Part shown: positions 13,975 through 16,513 of the stretch, one piece after another | Position numbering within the stretch: position 1 is the first letter of the stretch | How the letters are laid out: every line of letters begins with the position of its first letter | Assembly: GCA_002413755.1 (NCBI GenBank) | Contig: DHXQ01000015.1 | Span: 1 to 16,513 of the forward strand | Length of the DNA: 16,513 nt | Source of the DNA: Candidatus Saccharibacteria bacterium UBA5152 | GTDB taxonomy: Bacteria; Patescibacteriota; Saccharimonadia; Saccharimonadales; UBA4665 | Direction: 5' to 3' | Program-made: the position numbers and the translations under genes | The notes under the pieces: generated by a model | What the model saw: the letters and a program-made list of their open reading frames with translations, nothing else | Database searches by the model: none | Told to the model about the DNA's origin: nothing

Positions 13975-15300
13975 ATGTCACAGTGGGTTAATCGCACAGT
14001 TCTATCCGGAAGTTCGACCGCCCAGAATGGCACCAATAGCCACACCTGTACCTTTACGCCAGCTACAGCCAACAATTTATTGGTGGCGATTGTAGCCGGA
14101 TCCACCGCATTTACGACTCCGGCTAACTGGACCTTGCGGCAATCCGCCGTAAACTGGGCCGGGCTCTATGTCTATACAAAGATTGCGTTTACAAATGAAT
14201 CATCGTTCACGACATCGCATGATAACCCGAATTACCCCATAGAGGGCGTTATATATGAGTTTGCGGCCGGCACCACCTACCAAGCCGGAAACTCAGTCAC
14301 CGGGCAAGTCTATGGTAGCAGCGTTACGACACCAGTTGTCAGTAGCCTCACAGGGAGCACTACTCGCTTCAGTGCCAGAGCACTCGATCTCGGTCCAGGT
14401 ACCGCCAGTGCGGCTTGTGCTTGGACGAACCCCTCAACCGAGGACTACGACGCCTACATTACCGCTACCCCAGAGGCAGGTATATATCTCACGATTGCCT
14501 ACGCCGATACAGTTAGCGGTGCAACCTTCACGCCAAGTTCAAATATCACGGCAACGGGAACAAATCTTACCTCAGATGGCGAGGGCATTTCGTTTGTCCT
14601 TAACGTCGTGCCTCCAGCGGTCACCAGCGAGCAGTTCAACACTGCCGAGGGGGGAACCAATGGTACGGGTGCCACCACCGGTAACACCGGGGGCGGCTCT
14701 GGTGATGCTTTTGGTACGGTCACCGTCGGTACCGGTAGCATCACTTTCGATAATACGCAAGTCTACAACGGAGCACTGGCCTACAACATCACGGCCGGCA
14801 GCGGCTCCAGAGCCAATGTCATTTTTAGCACGCCAAGCATGGCCGTGGCCGTCCGGGCATATGTCTACCTGACGGCTAACCCGACGGCTTCTACTCAGCT
14901 GATCAGCATCTTGGGTAGTTCAACGACCGCCTGTAACCTGTCGATCAGCGCCGCCGGCCTGATGTATATGCAAGACGTCAGCGGTACCATATTTAACAGT
15001 CGAGCAACCGTGCCACTCAACACGTGGCTGCGGCTCGAATTGATGGCGATGGCCGGCAGTACGACGACAACAGGCTTTGCCAGCGGTGAAATTTATCTGG
15101 GCGATAGCATAACCAGCCCTATTTACTCCTATATCTCAAACCATGCCAGCACCACAGTGGGACCAATGATTAGTACGGCCTGCGGGAAAGCTTCGACCAC
15201 TGGTAACTGGGCCACCATGTACGTCGATGACATGTACACTAACAATACCCTGACGCTGCCCTCTCTCAACTTCACCACCAGCGCCTGGGTCGGTGCCTAG
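13975..15300 (+). CDS. Two-domain fibre-like protein: beta-sandwich plus concanavalin A-like lectin domain
   Basis: 441 residues, no signal peptide. Residues 1-210 share the plan of the protein at 11533 (ANWTLRQ with W52, LYVYTKIAFTNESSFTTS, YEFAAGTTYQAG). After a short VVPPAVTSEQ linker, residues about 221-425 look like a LamG/concanavalin A-type jelly roll: FNTAEGGTNGTGATTGN and GGGSGDAFGTVTVGTGSITF, a YNGALAYNI strand, VRAYVYLTA, the LRLELMA strand and a final YVDDMYTNNT strand. Such domains often bind glycans or end as autonomous receptor-binding parts of fibres. AGAGG at 13964-13968 is a good ribosome-binding site 6 nt before the ATG, overlapping the stop of the long fibre gene. It is the last structural gene before the glycosyltransferase. 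Sugar specificity cannot be read from the sequence. Confidence 0.72.
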   Translation: MSQWVNRTVLSGSSTAQNGTNSHTCTFTPATANNLLVAIVAGSTAFTTPANWTLRQSAVNWAGLYVYTKIAFTNESSFTTSHDNPNYPIEGVIYEFAAGTTYQAGNSVTGQVYGSSVTTPVVSSLTGSTTRFSARALDLGPGTASAACAWTNPSTEDYDAYITATPEAGIYLTIAYADTVSGATFTPSSNITATGTNLTSDGEGISFVLNVVPPAVTSEQFNTAEGGTNGTGATTGNTGGGSGDAFGTVTVGTGSITFDNTQVYNGALAYNITAGSGSRANVIFSTPSMAVAVRAYVYLTANPTASTQLISILGSSTTACNLSISAAGLMYMQDVSGTIFNSRATVPLNTWLRLELMAMAGSTTTTGFASGEIYLGDSITSPIYSYISNHASTTVGPMISTACGKASTTGNWATMYVDDMYTNNTLTLPSLNFTTSAWVGA

Positions 15301-15323
15301 AAGCGCCCTACCAACAGATACCG

Positions 15324-15332
15324 TGCTATAAT
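15324..15332 (+). promoter_or_regulatory. Extended -10 promoter of the glycosyltransferase gene
   Basis: TGCTATAAT is a perfect extended -10 element (TG at 15324-15325, TATAAT at 15327-15332). It ends 10 nt before the ATG at 15343, predicting a leader of only a few nt. No -35 consensus is seen, as expected for extended -10 promoters. It lies in the 42-nt gap after the lectin-domain gene. Confidence 0.58.
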
Positions 15333-15342
15333 CGTACTAACT

Positions 15343-16068
15343 ATGGGGACTCCGCAAATTTTGATACCTGACGATGTTGGAATTCATAATTCCAGCGACT
15401 ATGCGACCCGTCTCGAAAAGGAAAAAACCTACCGCGACCTATCGACGGTTATCGTCTGCCCGACTCGCGGCATGATCCCGGCCCGGATCGTCCAAAACTG
15501 GCAAGGCCTGATCCGGCCAATGAACCAAAAGGTTCTCGGTCCGCTGTTCATGGAAGGTATGGAAGTTGGCGAAGCCTACAACCAGGTCATCAAGATGATC
15601 CTGGAAAACCCGCAGCTCAGTGATTTCAAATTCCTGCTGACCCTCGAGGAGGACAATGCGCCCCCGGCCGACGGCCTGGTCAAACTGTACGAGCATATCG
15701 ACGCCTACGATGCCGTCGGCGGACTATACTGGACTAAGGGCGAGGCCGGCCAACCAATGTGCTACGGCAACCCCGCGGTCATGCCGCTCAATTTCATACC
15801 CCAGGTTCCGGCACCGGACAGTCTGACGCCATGCAACGGCCTGGGCATGGGCTTCACCCTGTTCCGGATGGAGATGTTCCGCGATAAGCGCTTTGAGTAC
15901 GGCAATTGGTTCAAGACCAAGCAAGAAGTCGTACCGAATGTCGGCACCCAAGTCATGACCCAAGACCTTTATTTTTTCCAAAAAGCCCGTGAAATGGGAT
16001 ACAAATTCGCCTGTGATAGTCGTGTCAAAGTGGGCCACTACGATGCAGCTAATCAGATAATGTGGTAA
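15343..16068 (+). CDS. GT-A-fold glycosyltransferase-like protein
   Basis: 241 residues, soluble, no leader. After an N-terminal arm (about 1-28), the strand STVIVCPTRGMIPARIV starts a Rossmann-like domain. LLTLEEDNAPP (E102-E103-D104) sits where GT-A enzymes carry the metal- and nucleotide-binding DxD, here with Glu in the first position. DAVGGLYW and the loop CNGLGMGFTLFRMEMFRD follow, as in GT2-like proteins. TQDLYFFQKAREMGYKFACD and the final VKVGHYDA with H232 match the conserved helix and C-terminal His of this superfamily. It would transfer a sugar from a nucleotide-sugar donor in the cytoplasm. Placed between Ser/Thr-rich fibre genes and a methyltransferase, it may decorate the fibres or a cell-surface glycan; phage-encoded relatives with similar neighbours are known. 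Donor and acceptor are unknown. Confidence 0.75.
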   Translation: MGTPQILIPDDVGIHNSSDYATRLEKEKTYRDLSTVIVCPTRGMIPARIVQNWQGLIRPMNQKVLGPLFMEGMEVGEAYNQVIKMILENPQLSDFKFLLTLEEDNAPPADGLVKLYEHIDAYDAVGGLYWTKGEAGQPMCYGNPAVMPLNFIPQVPAPDSLTPCNGLGMGFTLFRMEMFRDKRFEYGNWFKTKQEVVPNVGTQVMTQDLYFFQKAREMGYKFACDSRVKVGHYDAANQIMW

Positions 16069-16082
16069 AGGATACAACACCC

Positions 16083-16513
16083 ATGGCTACCAGTAAATCA
16101 CCCAAAGCAAAGACAGCGAAACCAGCAAAAACCGTCGCAAAGCCTTCGAAACCGAAGGCTCACAAGGCAGCTAAGCCCACGCAGCCGACTGGCCCAATCC
16201 GCCTATCGCTGGCCTGCGGCGACCGTGTTCCCGAGGGCTTCCTGGGTGTCGACATTGCCAAGACACCTGGCGTCACCTACGTCCAGGATTTGCTGAGCTT
16301 CCCCTGGAGTCAATTTGCCGACAATTCCGTCGACGAGATCGAGTGCACCTGCTTCGTCGAGCACATCCCCCATGGCGACAGCCGCCACGATCCGTTCTTC
16401 CAGTTTTTCGATGAACTGTGGCGGATTCTCAAGCCAGCCACGTTCGATCCTAATAATCCCAATATCCCCCTGACTGGTATCGCCAAGATCTCCTGCCCCT
16501 ATTACTCCAGCTC
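16083..16513 (+). CDS. Class I SAM-dependent methyltransferase-like protein with Lys/Ala/Pro-rich N-terminal tail, cut by right edge
   Basis: 143 codons are visible. Residues 1-37 are a low-complexity tail of Lys, Ala, Pro, Thr and Ser (KAKTAKPAKTVAKPSKPKAH), probably disordered. From residue 39, IRLSLACGDRVPEGFLGVDI matches motif I of class I methyltransferases (L-x-L-x-C-G) and the first acidic ribose-binding residue. VQDLLSFPW and SVDEIECTCFVEHIPHG fit the motif II/III region, and FFDELWRILKPA fits the motif before strand 5. The N-terminal SAM-binding half is therefore present and the substrate half lies beyond the edge. AAAGGA at about 16068-16073 overlaps the stop of the glycosyltransferase gene and serves as a ribosome-binding site 9 nt before the ATG, so the two are cotranscribed. 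Sugar O-methylation is a reasonable guess; protein or nucleic-acid methylation is not excluded. Confidence 0.7.
   Translation, partial: MATSKSPKAKTAKPAKTVAKPSKPKAHKAAKPTQPTGPIRLSLACGDRVPEGFLGVDIAKTPGVTYVQDLLSFPWSQFADNSVDEIECTCFVEHIPHGDSRHDPFFQFFDELWRILKPATFDPNNPNIPLTGIAKISCPYYSS

Noticed and set aside
14255..14872. 205-codon open frame overlapping the lectin-domain gene in another frame
   Set aside because: Arg/Pro/Gln/Ser-rich shadow caused by Thr/Ser codon bias of the real frame; no independent start signal.
1..16513. Recoded UGA (code 25) as in Gracilibacteria
   Set aside because: Several well-defined genes end in TGA at the right place, including the ATGA overlap at 9438-9441, and none needs readthrough.

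Overview
The window looks like chromosomal DNA of a Patescibacteria (CPR) bacterium, most plausibly Candidatus Saccharibacteria (TM7) or a close relative. That assignment rests on protein style rather than on a marker gene: Ala/Thr/Ser-rich Sec-exported surface proteins, an unusual Sec leader followed by a beta-sandwich module on glycosidases, DUF916-type proteins beside a degenerate WxL-like protein, and fibre-like proteins of the kind seen in CPR and metagenomic phage contigs. TGA is used as a real stop (for example at the ends of the genes at 6192-7172, 8362-9441 and 11533-12246), so the UGA-recoded Gracilibacteria/Absconditabacteria are unlikely. GC content is moderate (roughly 50-57% in genes), with AT-rich promoter gaps.

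Layout. (1) 1-162, minus strand: N-terminal part of an unrecognised gene running off the left edge. (2) 316-3424: a two-gene operon of exported glycoside hydrolases, a GH18 chitinase-like enzyme and a GH26 mannanase-like enzyme. They share the same Sec leader type and an ungapped, about 80% identical 172-residue N-terminal module. (3) 3438-6119, minus strand: DNA polymerase I, a housekeeping gene ending 13 nt from the GH26 stop. (4) 6192-10544: a surface-protein locus with an Ig/PKD-like membrane protein, a degenerate WxL-like secreted protein, and two tandem DUF916-type (WxL-interacting-protein-like) membrane proteins that overlap by ATGA. (5) 10607-15300: a 71-residue single-span membrane protein followed by four leaderless-secretion (no signal peptide) fibre-like proteins with phage-tail-type repeats and lectin-like domains. 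(6) 15343 to the right edge: a GT-A glycosyltransferase-like protein and the start of a class I SAM methyltransferase-like protein with a Lys/Ala/Pro-rich tail.

Working together (inference). Region 4 resembles a CPR version of the Firmicutes WxL/Csc cell-surface complex: a secreted beta-rich protein displayed through membrane-tethered DUF916 partners. The GH18/GH26 pair could loosen or feed on chitin-, peptidoglycan- or mannan-like polymers. Regions 5-6 are either the fibre end of a prophage or a domesticated fibre-and-decoration cassette. For an episymbiont all three would act at the contact zone with a host cell. A 15-bp motif (14/15 identical copies at 303-317 and 7218-7232) and its GCATAAGC core (reverse copies at 225-232 and 10565-10572) sit in the promoters of the hydrolase operon, the WxL-like gene and the fibre operon, which hints at common control. 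Many genes have a TATACT/TATAAT -10 hexamer only 6-20 nt before the ATG, suggesting leaderless or very short-leader mRNAs. No RNA genes, CRISPR arrays, transposases, integrases or convincing intrinsic terminators were seen.
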